Shown: positions 37,197 to 45,300 of the stretch, piece after piece
Layout of the letters: every line of letters begins with the position of its first letter
Numbering within the stretch: the stretch's first letter is position 1
From: UBA2199 sp964628035
GTDB lineage: Bacteria; Acidobacteriota; Aminicenantia; UBA2199
NCBI GenBank assembly: GCA_964628035.1
Contig: CAZVPI010000013.1
Coordinates: 21,018 to 85,017 of the forward strand
DNA: 64,000 bases
Direction: 5' to 3'
Made by a program: the position numbers and the translations under genes
Notes under the pieces: model-generated
Database searches by the model: none
What the model saw: only the letters and a program-made list of their open reading frames with translations
Told to the model about the DNA's origin: nothing

Positions 37197-38480
37197 TTAC
37201 AGGACGCTGTCGTCCAGCTGGGACTTGATCTTGTCTATTTCTTCCTTGATGATCTTTTCGGCCAGGGGCGGCACGATCTCCCACAGCAGCTCGCGGATGG
37301 ACTGGTTCAGCCGGCTCTCCAGCTTGTCGGTCATCTCGAAGCGCTGGGGCGCCGGCGGCTTGGCCGGCGGTTCCGGGCGGCTCTCCCGCTTGGTCAGGTG
37401 GCTGAGGCGCGCCAGTTCGTCCTGGGGCGAGAGGACATCGCCCCGGTGCCGGTCCTTCTCCTGGGTCTTGTCCGCGGGCAGGTCCAGGCTGATCTCCATC
37501 TCGCCCACGGGCGACGGCGGGAAAAGGTCGCCGGCGGGGCGCCCCCCCGGACCGGCGAAGACGGTCGACGCCGGGGCCCCCAGGTCGGTCTGCTCGAATT
37601 CCAGGGAGAGCTTGTCGGTGGCGGGCATTTCCAGCGGCGGCTTCAAAAGGTCATCCGCGGCGTCTTCGCCGGCCATCTCCAGGAAGCGGTCGTGGAACTC
37701 GTCGGACACGTCGCGGGGCGCGGAGGCCACCGCCGCGGCTGCGGCCGGCGCCGGGGGCTCCAGCTCGTACTCGAGCGGGGACGCAGGCTCGCTGGCCGGC
37801 GGAGCGGAGCGGATCTCCTCGAAGGGCGGCTCCTCATCGAAGGGATTCTTGAGCGGCTCCTCGCTTTCCTGGGGCATCAGGTTGTCCTTGGCGGGCTGGG
37901 TCTGGGTGATCTCCTCCGAGGGCAGGATCTCGTCGCGATCGGGGACGGCCGCGGCCGCCGGGCGCTCGAAGGCGGGCGGCGCCTCCATCTCGCTGCGGAT
38001 GTCCGAGAAGCTGATGTCCTCGCTTTCGGGCATTTCCGTCTCGATCTCCGGGAAATCCTCCGGGAAGGTCGTCGGCCCCTCGCCGGCGGTTTCGGCCGGC
38101 GCCGCCTCCTGGTTGATGATCCTCATGACGGCGGCGACCAGGGCGTTGGAGTCGAAGGGCTTGGTGACGAGGTCCTCGTAGCGCAGGCCCTTGATCATCT
38201 CGCTGTCCACGGGCTCGAAGCTGCCTTTCATCAGGAATACCCGGCAGGAACGCAGGGAGGGCGTCTCGTTGACGAAGCGGCAGACGTCGTAGCCGCTGGT
38301 CTCGGGCAGCTTGACGTCGACGATCACCACGGCGGGATTGAGCTGCAGCAGCTTTTCCTTGATGCCGGAGCCGTTCTCGAAGCTGCGCACCTCGATGGTG
38401 TCGATTTCCGAGAACGACAGCTCGATGATGCGGCGGATTGTATAGCTGTTGTCAGCCAGAACAATCACTTTTTTGCTCAT
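37197..38480 (-). CDS. Receiver-domain protein with acidic linker and conserved C-terminal helix
   Basis: A 427-residue cytoplasmic protein. Residues 1-125 are a CheY-like receiver: acidic pocket at Asp10, phospho-acceptor Asp55 in VVIVDVKLPET, and Lys of VTKPFD. The segment VFLMKGSFEPVD replaces the usual Thr/Ser switch region. Residues about 130-370 are a Pro/Glu-rich, probably disordered linker. The last 45 residues (ESRLNQSIRELLWEIVPPLAEKI then EEIDKIKSQ) form a helix similar to tails seen on other long single-receiver proteins in gliding or polarity systems; I cannot name it. No DNA-binding domain. The ATG at 38480 has an SD (GAGGAGGG). Confidence 0.8.
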   Translation of the reverse strand: MSKKVIVLADNSYTIRRIIELSFSEIDTIEVRSFENGSGIKEKLLQLNPAVVIVDVKLPETSGYDVCRFVNETPSLRSCRVFLMKGSFEPVDSEMIKGLRYEDLVTKPFDSNALVAAVMRIINQEAAPAETAGEGPTTFPEDFPEIETEMPESEDISFSDIRSEMEAPPAFERPAAAAVPDRDEILPSEEITQTQPAKDNLMPQESEEPLKNPFDEEPPFEEIRSAPPASEPASPLEYELEPPAPAAAAAVASAPRDVSDEFHDRFLEMAGEDAADDLLKPPLEMPATDKLSLEFEQTDLGAPASTVFAGPGGRPAGDLFPPSPVGEMEISLDLPADKTQEKDRHRGDVLSPQDELARLSHLTKRESRPEPPAKPPAPQRFEMTDKLESRLNQSIRELLWEIVPPLAEKIIKEEIDKIKSQLDDSVL

Positions 38481-38538
38481 GCTAGCCCTCCTCGAATCGT
38501 CCCATCTCCGCTACTTTTTATCACTTTTTCAATGATAA

Positions 38539-38559
38539 TGTCAAGCGTCCTCATTGACA
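38539..38559. promoter_or_regulatory. Back-to-back -35 elements forming an inverted repeat
   Basis: TGTCAA (38539-38544) and TTGACA (38554-38559) face away from each other across nine bases. The minus-strand one serves the receiver gene (-10 weak, near 38521-38516), the plus-strand one the B12-binding gene (GAAAAT at 38577-38582). The symmetry could also be an operator. Confidence 0.5.
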
Positions 38560-38591
38560 AATCGTTTTTTTTGGGCGAAAATGGGGCCAAC

Positions 38592-38981
38592 ATGCACAGG
38601 ATAAAGGTCTTAATCGCCAAACCCGGGCTGGACGGGCACGACCGTGGCGCCAAGATCGTGGCCAAGTACCTCCGCGACGCCGGCATGGAGGTCATCTACA
38701 CCGGCCTGCGCCAGTCCCCCGAGACGATCGTCAATACCGCGATCCAGGAGGACGTTTCCATCATCGGCCTGAGCATCCTCTCCGGGGCCCACCTCCAGCT
38801 GTGCCGCAAGATCATGGCCGTTTACCGCGAGAAGGATGTCGCGCCGCCGCCGATGTTCCTGGGCGGCATCATTCCCGCCGCCGACCTCGCCGAGCTGAAA
38901 CAGATCGGCATCCGCGAAGTGTTCCCCCCGGGCACGCCCCTGGAGCGCATCGCCGCCAGCGTGCGCGAAATCGCCGGCTGA
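38592..38981 (+). CDS. Stand-alone cobalamin-binding domain (methylmalonyl-CoA mutase C-terminal type)
   Basis: A 129-residue B12-binding domain with the lower-ligand motif in PGLDGHDRGAKI (D-x-H-x-x-G), SILSGAHLQLC and FLGGIIPAADLAEL. It matches the small C-terminal part of two-component acyl-CoA mutases. No catalytic large subunit is in the window, so it may pair with one elsewhere, or act as a carrier or sensor. The predicted +1 (about 38589) is three bases before the ATG and there is no SD. The frame is open further upstream, without similarity. Confidence 0.88.
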   Translation: MHRIKVLIAKPGLDGHDRGAKIVAKYLRDAGMEVIYTGLRQSPETIVNTAIQEDVSIIGLSILSGAHLQLCRKIMAVYREKDVAPPPMFLGGIIPAADLAELKQIGIREVFPPGTPLERIAASVREIAG

Positions 38982-38994
38982 ATGGACGCCCGGG

Positions 38995-39023
38995 TTGACA
39001 AGCCGCGCCGCCTGGCATACAAT
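38995..39023 (+). promoter_or_regulatory. Promoter of the M23 peptidase gene
   Basis: TTGACA (38995-39000), 17-nt spacer, TACAAT (39018-39023); predicted +1 about 39030, ATG at 39044. Confidence 0.65.
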
Positions 39024-39043
39024 GGGGTGATCCGGACAGCATC

Positions 39044-39976
39044 ATGGCGCTGAAACACGACAAGAAGGTCCGCAAGTACTCGGTCATCATCGTGTCCGAC
39101 GCCACCGCGACGAACAAGGAATTCACCGTCTCCTCCAAGCTGATCCGCAACGCCCTGCTGGGATTCTCCTCGCTGATGGTCTTCTTCGGCTTCATCCTGT
39201 TCTCCTACCTGAGCATGACCCTGGACGAGCAGAAGATGCGGCGCCTGGAGCTCGACTCCCGGCAGAAGCACCGGCAGATCAGCGAGATGTCCTCCACCAT
39301 CGAGCTGCTCAACGACCGCCTGCGCAAGATGGAAATCTACAAGGAGAGGATCATGGTGGCCACCGGGCTGACCTCGCCGCTGGCCCTGCGTGAAGTCGGC
39401 AGCGGCGGGCCGGCCGTCAGTGTGGAAGGCGGCTTCGCCGCCCCGGCGCCCGTTCTCCCCGGCGCCCCATCCCTGAAAGACGGGCGGCCCTCTCCGGCCG
39501 ACGTCCGCGACAAGGCGCTGAAGATCGAGGAATCCCTCAAGACGGTGGAGAAATACGTCAACCAGCAGAAGCTGCAGCTGGCCGCCACCCCGGCCATCTG
39601 GCCCACGCGCGGCTACCTGTCCGGGGCCTTCGGCAACCGCATCCATCCCTTCACCGGGCGCAACGAGTTCCACGGCGCCATCGACATCGCCACCCAGCTG
39701 GGCAACAAGGTCATCGCCCCTGCCGACGGCGTCGTGCTGGTGGCCGAAACGCGCGATTATTACGGCAAGATGATCATCCTCGACCACGGCTTCGGCTACA
39801 CCACCCGCTACGGCCACCTCTCCGGCTACAACGTCAGGGAGGGCCAGCGCATCAAGCGCTTCGACGTCATCGGCTTCGTGGGCACCACCGGCCGCAGCAA
39901 CGGCCCCCACCTGCACTACGAGGTCCGCTATTACGACAAGCCGGTGAACCCCATCGACTTCATCCTGGACGACTGA
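39044..39976 (+). CDS. M23-family (LytM-type) peptidoglycan endopeptidase
   Basis: A 310-residue envelope protein with a cytoplasmic start rich in Lys, one membrane helix (about 37-57), a coiled coil (RRLELDSRQKHRQISEMSSTIELL is its core region) and a C-terminal M23 domain. Zinc ligands are visible in NEFHGAIDIA (His/Asp) and in GPHLHYEVRY (HxH). Such proteins cut peptide cross-bridges or, if degenerate, activate amidases; here the ligands look intact. An amidase gene lies at 48284. Transcribed from its own promoter. Confidence 0.9.
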   Translation: MALKHDKKVRKYSVIIVSDATATNKEFTVSSKLIRNALLGFSSLMVFFGFILFSYLSMTLDEQKMRRLELDSRQKHRQISEMSSTIELLNDRLRKMEIYKERIMVATGLTSPLALREVGSGGPAVSVEGGFAAPAPVLPGAPSLKDGRPSPADVRDKALKIEESLKTVEKYVNQQKLQLAATPAIWPTRGYLSGAFGNRIHPFTGRNEFHGAIDIATQLGNKVIAPADGVVLVAETRDYYGKMIILDHGFGYTTRYGHLSGYNVREGQRIKRFDVIGFVGTTGRSNGPHLHYEVRYYDKPVNPIDFILDD

Positions 39977-40010
39977 CCGGCAGCCGGCGAATTTTCCCCT
40001 GCGCCTTGAC

Positions 40011-40039
40011 TTGATTTTCCGTTTTGGATTCCTTATAAT
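40011..40039 (+). promoter_or_regulatory. Promoter of the lipoprotein gene at 40143
   Basis: TTGATT (40011-40016), 17-nt spacer, TATAAT (40034-40039). It leaves a leader of about 97 nt before the strong SD TAGGAGGAG and the ATG at 40143. Confidence 0.65.
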
Positions 40040-40142
40040 CGCAGGCGATGAGCTACACGCTGCCGGGCACGTTTCCACGATGCGCGCGAAGAAATTCGCC
40101 GCCGCCAGCGGCCACGCAGACAATATTTTTAGGAGGAGTTTC

Positions 40143-40838
40143 ATGAAAAAAGCATTGGTTCTAGCCGCCTTGCTGTTCCTGATCGTCATCACCACGTCCT
40201 GCCAGAAGCCGGAGGAAATCACGATCTCCAAATACTTCCAGGCCATGAAGGCCAAGGACCGCGACACCATGGCCGCCATGGCCGCCGAGCCCTTCGCCGT
40301 GGAGTTCAAGTCCTGGAAGCTTCTTTCCAGCGACGAGCCGGTCAGCGAGGAGTTCGGCCTGCCCAAGATGATCGAGGAGATGAACGCCGCCCGCAAAAAG
40401 AAGGACGACCAGGTGCTGATGGTGCGCGACAAGAGAGACCTGCTGGACCAGCTGAAGACCAAGCTGAGCGAAACGCGGGGAAGCCGGGCCAAGGCGGACG
40501 TGCAGAAGGAGATCGCCGCCATGGAGGCCGAGGTGGAGACCGAGACCGCCAACTACAAGCGCGACCAGGCCAACTACACCCAGGTGAAGACCCAGGTGGA
40601 GAACGAGAAAAAGATGGTCGCCCTCTCCACCAACATCGAGCAGAACCAGGAACTGCTCAACGGCAAGACCGTCACCACCAAGGCCCACGTCACCATCGAC
40701 GGCGCCGAGGGTTCCAAGGAATACGTGTTCACGCTCCGCAAGTACGAGCTGATCAATCCCGTGACCAACAAGGTCCACTCCAACCGCTACATCATCCTGA
40801 AGATCCAGCCCGCGGAAGAGGCCGGCGCCGCGGAATAA
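40143..40838 (+). CDS. Putative lipoprotein with coiled coil
   Basis: A 231-residue protein with a lipoprotein signal (MKKALVLAALLFLIVITTSC, Cys20). Residues about 75-165 are a charged coiled coil (DKRDLLDQLKTKLSETRGS region), flanked by a small globular part with KAHVTIDGAEGSKEYVFTL and RYIILKIQP at the end. No family recognised. The ATG is fixed by an excellent SD (TAGGAGGAG); a longer open frame from 40011 lies in the leader. Followed by a terminator, so single-gene. Confidence 0.8.
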   Translation: MKKALVLAALLFLIVITTSCQKPEEITISKYFQAMKAKDRDTMAAMAAEPFAVEFKSWKLLSSDEPVSEEFGLPKMIEEMNAARKKKDDQVLMVRDKRDLLDQLKTKLSETRGSRAKADVQKEIAAMEAEVETETANYKRDQANYTQVKTQVENEKKMVALSTNIEQNQELLNGKTVTTKAHVTIDGAEGSKEYVFTLRKYELINPVTNKVHSNRYIILKIQPAEEAGAAE

Positions 40839-40870
40839 GCCCCGGCCTCCCCTCTTCCCGCGTCCCCTGC

Positions 40871-40905
40871 GGCGCGGGGGCCGTTGACGGCTCCCGCGCC
40901 TTTTT
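40871..40905 (+). terminator. Rho-independent terminator
   Basis: Stem GGCGCGGG / CCCGCGCC with an inner GCC/GGC helix, followed by five T. It ends the lipoprotein transcript. Confidence 0.85.
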
Positions 40906-41021
40906 CCATTCCCAAGGCGGCGCATCGTGCCTGTTCACGGGCGGGGGGCGGGCATGCATCGGGGATGCTTGTTTCTCTTGCTCCGGCCTGACGCCTGACA
41001 TTTCTGGAAGGGGAAGAACCC

Positions 41022-41363
41022 ATGAACCAACTGCTTTGGGCGGAAAGCGTGGATGTGGCCATGACCGTCTGCGACCGCGAGGGGATCGTCCTGTACATGA
41101 ATGACAGGGCCGCGGCCGCCTTCGCCCCCGAGGGGGGCAAGGCTCTGGTGGGGACATGCCTGATGCCCTGCCACCCCGAGCCGGCGCGGCGCAGGATCCA
41201 GGAGATCCTGGCCACGCGGCGGGCCAACACCTACACCATCGAGAAGAACGGGGTGAGGAAGCTCATCCACCAGGCGCCCTGGTTCGAGAACGGCGAGCTG
41301 GGCGGGCTGGTGGAGTTTTCCATCGTCCTGCCCGCGGAGATGCCGCATTACAAAAGGACCTAG
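41022..41363 (+). CDS. Small single-PAS-domain protein
   Basis: A 113-residue protein that is essentially one PAS domain: AMTVCDREGIVLYMNDRAAAAF, then PCHPEPARRRIQEILATRR and QAPWFENGELGGLVEFSI. PAS domains bind ligands or cofactors and signal to partners; no output domain is fused. The SD GGAAGGGG lies upstream of the ATG. Its stop codon TAG is shared with the first base run of the GACGTYA repeat array, so the gene's 3' end abuts the repeat. Confidence 0.85.
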   Translation: MNQLLWAESVDVAMTVCDREGIVLYMNDRAAAAFAPEGGKALVGTCLMPCHPEPARRRIQEILATRRANTYTIEKNGVRKLIHQAPWFENGELGGLVEFSIVLPAEMPHYKRT

Positions 41364-41432
41364 ACGTTAGACGTCAGACGTTAGCAGGAAACTCAATGAG
41401 ATCAGACGTTAGACGTCAGACGTTAGCAGGAA
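41362..41432 (+). repeat. GACGTYA heptad repeat, copies 1 and 2
   Basis: Two near-identical 42-base units in tandem. Each has three heptamers (GACGTTA, GACGTCA, GACGTTA) followed by GCAGGAAA, and the first continues into CTCAATGAGATC. The first unit overlaps the stop codon of the PAS gene. Confidence 0.85.
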
Positions 41433-41521
41433 AAAGCCCTTTAAGAGAACTCGGGTGAAAGATCTGAGGCGCTGGCTGAGGACGACGGATGCCGGAAAAC
41501 AAACATCCGACATCAGTCGCC

Positions 41522-41600
41522 AGACGTCAGACGTTAGCCGGAAACGAAATGAGATCAGACGTTAGACGCTAGACGTTAGACGTTAGTGGATAGCAAGAAG
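41522..41600 (+). repeat. GACGTYA heptad repeat, copies 3 and 4
   Basis: Copy 3 has two heptamers then GCCGGAAA and AATGAGATC. Copy 4 (41558-41586) has four heptamers, one variant (GACGCTA), and is followed by TAGCAAGAAG. Confidence 0.8.
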
Positions 41601-41640
41601 CATATCTGTCCAAAATAACTTCAAACCTGGGAAGACTGAA

Positions 41641-41838
41641 GCACCAAGTTCCAAGCACCAAATTCCAAACAAGCACCAAGCCCCAATGACCCAATGACCA
41701 AAACAAAGGCCATATAGGTTCAAGTTCTATACACCTAAAGTGCGTTTTGGCCTCCTTTTGGGTCACAACGTCCCCGCCAGGGGATTGGAATTTGGAACTT
41801 GGAATTTTTTTGGGATTTGATGCTTGGTGCTTGGAATG
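41641..41838. repeat. CCAA-rich imperfect inverted repeat
   Basis: The left arm (41641-41711) has words CACCAAG, TTCCAAG, AATTCCAA, CCAATGACC and AAAGGCC. The right arm (41747-41838), read in reverse complement, has the same words (CCAAGCACCAA, AATTCCAA, CAAGTTCCAA, GGCC). The centre is about 35 bases. It could fold as a long hairpin; no ORF. Confidence 0.65.
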
Positions 41839-41978
41839 TTAGTCTTACCAGCATCAGACCTCGCCGCAAAAAATACTGTGGCTAGCCCCGAAACCCTTTA
41901 CAGTGCTAGTTGTCTGTCAAAAAGGCAATTTATTTTGGACAGCAATGAGCAAGAAGAATCCCTTAGGAGCTTGAATTG

Positions 41979-42003
41979 CCCTTTTTCTTGCTAACGTCTG
42001 ACT
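41979..42003 (-). repeat. GACGTYA repeat, copy 5 (inverted)
   Basis: Read on the minus strand: GTCAGACGTTAGCAAGAAAAAGGG. It touches the stop codon of the DUF2892 gene and shares the TTAGCAAGAAAAA end with copy 6. Confidence 0.75.
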
Positions 42004-42187
42004 ACTTCTTTTTGATCGTTGAGATCTTGAACGGCACGTACAGCGGGCAAAAGCCGAGCAGGGCCGTGACCAGCGGGATCAGCGCGAAAAGCCCCCACCA
42101 GGTCTGGAAATAGATGCCCAGGGCGATGCCGGCGAGGCCGATGACGCCCCGGACGATGCGGTCCGTACTTCCCATGTTGCGCTTCAT
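42002..42187 (-). CDS. DUF2892-family small membrane protein
   Basis: A 61-residue inner-membrane protein of the DUF2892/YgaP-tail type: NMGSTDRIVRGVIGLAGIAL, two helices, and the conserved GFCPLYVPF with its Cys. In other bacteria the domain occurs alone or fused to rhodanese domains. The SD GGAGGTG precedes the ATG; promoter TTGCAT (42239-42234), 17 nt, TCTAAT (42216-42211). The gene is flanked on both sides by copies 5 and 6 of the heptad repeat in the same orientation. Confidence 0.88.
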   Translation of the reverse strand: MKRNMGSTDRIVRGVIGLAGIALGIYFQTWWGLFALIPLVTALLGFCPLYVPFKISTIKKK

Positions 42188-42210
42188 GTCGCACCTCCAC
42201 GAACCCGCAC

Positions 42211-42239
42211 ATTAGATGCCAAATGCGGGATGGATGCAA
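42211..42239 (-). promoter_or_regulatory. Promoter of the DUF2892 gene
   Basis: Minus strand TTGCAT (42239-42234), 17-nt spacer, TCTAAT (42216-42211). Confidence 0.4.
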
Positions 42240-42269
42240 GGCAAAAAGGCATGCCGATCCCCGTACAGG

Positions 42270-42313
42270 GCTTTTTTTCTTGCTAATGTCTAACGTCTAA
42301 CGTCTACCGTCTG
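42270..42313 (-). repeat. GACGTYA repeat, copy 6 (inverted)
   Basis: Minus strand: GACGGTA, GACGTTA, GACGTTA, GACATTA, then GCAAGAAAAAAAGCCC. It supplies the last codons and the stop codon of the kinase gene (Asp-Gly-Arg-Arg-stop). Confidence 0.8.
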
Positions 42314-45300
42314 AGTTCGGATAGAGCTTGTCCAGCTCGGCCGCGATCTCGGCCAGCGTCGGCCTCTTCGCCGGATCCTTGTCGATCATGGCCGCGATCA
42401 ACGCCTCCAGCGCCGGCGGCGTCTCCGGGTTGATCTCCCGCGCCGGCACCGGGTAGGTCTCGAGGATGCGGTGGATCACCTCGCCGGTCGCCTCGGACCA
42501 GAACGGCTTGGCCGCGGTCAGCATCTCGTAGAGGATGATGCCGGCCGAATAGATGTCGCCGGCGACCGACGAGACGCCCCGCTGGATGCGCTCGGGAGGC
42601 AGGTAGCGGACGGTGCCCATGACCACTCCCGACATCGTCAGCCGCGACTGGGCAGGGGTGATGGCCAGTCCGAAGTCGAGGAGCTTGACGAGCGGCCGGC
42701 CGCCGCCGCCGTCCAGAACCATGATGTTTTCGGGCTTCAGGTCGCGGTGCAGGATCTCCCGGCCGTGGATGGCCTTCAGGGCCTCTACGACCTGGCGCAT
42801 GACCACGACGGCCTCCTGCGGCCGGAAGCGCCCGCGCTCGCGTATGAGGCGGGCCAGCGTGGCGCCCGACAGCAGCTCCATGGCGATGTAGAAGCAGTCG
42901 TCGCTCTCGCCGCGCTCGAAGACGCGCACGATGTGCGGGTGGTCCAGGCCGGCGGTGATCTGCGACTCGTGGCGGAAGCGGCGCTTCTGGGCCTCGTCGT
43001 GGAAATTCTCCTCCTTCAGCAGCTTGAGGGCCACCACCCGTTTCTCGCCCAGCAGGTCCTGGGCCTTGTAGACCGTGGCCATGCCGCCGCTGCCGATCGT
43101 TTCCAGGATCTTGTAGTGGCCGACCTGCGTCTTCTTTTTCCAGAATTTCACGGCGCGCAGGTATTTCCGCAGCAGCTGCCAGGAGAAGGCCGACAGCGCG
43201 GCGAAGGCCAGGGCGGCCAGGGAGAGGAACCACCAGGTCTGGTGAACGAAGGGCCGCAGGACGAAGAGGAACTCGGCGCCGGACCGGTTCCACACGCCGT
43301 CGGCGTTGGCGGCGATGACGCGGAAGCGGTAGCGGCCGGGCCGCAGGTCGTTGTAGAAGGCCTGGCGCCGGTTGCCGGCGTCGACCCAGTCCCGTTCATA
43401 GCCCTCCAGCTTGTAGCGGAAGACGATCTTGTCGGAGCGGACGAGGCTCAGGGCGGTGTAGGCGAACTCGAGCTTGCGGCGGCCGGCAGGAAGCGAACAG
43501 GGGCCGGCCGCGCCGGCGCCCGGCAGGGGCAGGCTGCGGCCGTCGGCCAGGGCCCGCTCGATGCGCACCGCCGGCACGCGCCCATTGCGGCGGATGCGGG
43601 CGGGATCGATGCCGGCCACGCCGGCGAGGTTGGCGAACCACAACCTCCCCTGCTCGTCGCGCCAGCCGGCCGGGTCGCCGTAGTTGCAGATCCGGCTGGC
43701 CATGCCGTCGGTCTCGTCAAAAAGGCGGCCGCTCACCCTGGGTCTGCGGCCGAAAGCCGCCGCCTCAAGATCGCCGGCCGCGACGCGGAACAGGCCGCGC
43801 TCGCTGCTCAGCCACAAGTGGCCCAGGCCGTCGGCGAGGATGGCGTAGATCCGGCTGTCGAACAGCCCCTGCCCGGCCGACACCGAACCCCAGCGGCCCT
43901 GGCGGAGGACCTTGATCCCCTGATGCGTGCCGATCCAGAGGCCGCCTCCGCCATCATCGAAAAAAGACGTCACATGACAACCGGCAAGGAAGGGCTCGGC
44001 GACGAACCGGGCCCCGGGCCCGGGCGCCATCACCGCCATGCCGTTCTCGCAACCGGCCCAGATGCCGCCGCCGGGGCCGGCGTGCAGCGCCGAGACGAAG
44101 TTCCCGGGCAGACCGTCGGCCGCGGAGTAGGCGGTGACGTTTCCGCCGCTCAGGCAGTGCACGCCCATGCCCCAGGTGCCGATCCACAGCCTTCCCTGCC
44201 GGTCGCTGGCGAGGCAGCGCACCTCGACATCGTGGGCGACGCCGGGAAGCCCCCGCCGCTCGACGCGCCCGCGGCGCAGGCGCATCAGTCCCGCGGAGGT
44301 TCCCAGCCACAGCGCGCCGCCGGGGCCGGCCTCCAGGGCGTAGACCGCGTGGTCGCGGTCCGCCCCCGGCAGCCGCAGCCCGTCGCAGCGCCCGCCGCGG
44401 ATCCGGTTCAGGGTCCCGCCGCTGCCGCCCACCCAGAGCATCCCGTTCCCGTCGCCATGGAGGCAGCGGAACTTGTTGCCGACCAATCCTTCGCGGTCGG
44501 TGAAGGAGGTGATCTTCTCGTCGCGGATCTGGATCAATCCCCCGTCCAGGGCCCCCACCCACAGCGAGCCCTCGGCGTCCTCGCACAGGGCGTACACCCA
44601 GTCGCTCCCCAGCCCCCGGTTTTTGCCGATGGCCTGCCAGTCGCTCCGGTTCCAGCGGTACAGCCCGCTTTCGCTGCCCACCCAAAGGTTGCCGTCGCGG
44701 TCCTCGACCAGCGAAGTAACCAGGGAGCGGAAACCTCCCGGAGGCGCGATCTCCTGCCAGCTTCCTTCGCGGGTGCGGGCCAGCCCGTCCTCACAGCCCA
44801 GCCACAGCCAGCCGTCACGGCCGGGGAGGATGGCATAGATGTCGCCGCCCTTCAGCCCGGAGGCGGGCAGGACGCGGTTCCATTCGTCGCCTTCCAGCCG
44901 CAACAGCCCATCCCCGGCCACACTGGCCAGGAGCCGACCGGAGCGGTCCTTGGCCAGGGTCAGAATCGCAGCGCCGCCCAAGCCGGGATCCCGGGCCAGC
45001 TCGCCGCCAGCGCCGGCAAGGCGGCGGAAGAGCCCGGCCGAGGTCCCGACCCAAAGATCTCCGCGGCCGTCCTCGGTGATGCAGGAGAACGAGATGCGCG
45101 AAACCTCCGGGGCAAGCGCATGCGAGCGAAAGACGCCCTGCTCCAGGCTGAGCAGCTTTCCGCGCATGGTGCCGATCCAGAGGACACCGCGGCGGTCGAA
45201 GTAGAGGTTGCCGACAAGATTGTCCTGGAAAACGGGAGTGTTGCCGCTGTGGAAAATGTCGAAGTTCGCCCCGTCGAAGCGCACCAGCCCCTCGGCCGTG

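Larger units (their letters stand above)
41364..42001. other. 638-base convergent intergenic region rich in repeats
   Basis: Between the PAS gene (+) and the DUF2892 gene (-). No ORF here looks coding. It holds heptad-repeat copies 1-5 and a CCAA-rich inverted repeat. A long-loop inverted repeat AAAAAGGCAATT (41919-41930) / AATTGCC plus TTTTT (41974-41986) is also present. Base composition is visibly richer in A/T than the genes around it. Confidence 0.85.

Noticed and set aside
41362..41600. CRISPR array
   Set aside because: The repeats are short heptamers in tandem with no regular unique spacers and no cas genes nearby.
41569..41766. A 65-residue minus-strand ORF in the repeat region
   Set aside because: It is made of the repeat sequence itself, with no SD and a composition unlike the genes.
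41641..41838. Insertion sequence or transposase remnant
   Set aside because: No ORF with transposase features and no clean terminal inverted repeat; only a word-level inverted repeat.
41919..41986. Bidirectional terminator from AAAAAGGCAATT / AATTGCC-TTTTT
   Set aside because: The arms match, but the loop of over 40 bases is too long for a confident Rho-independent terminator; noted only within the intergenic entry.
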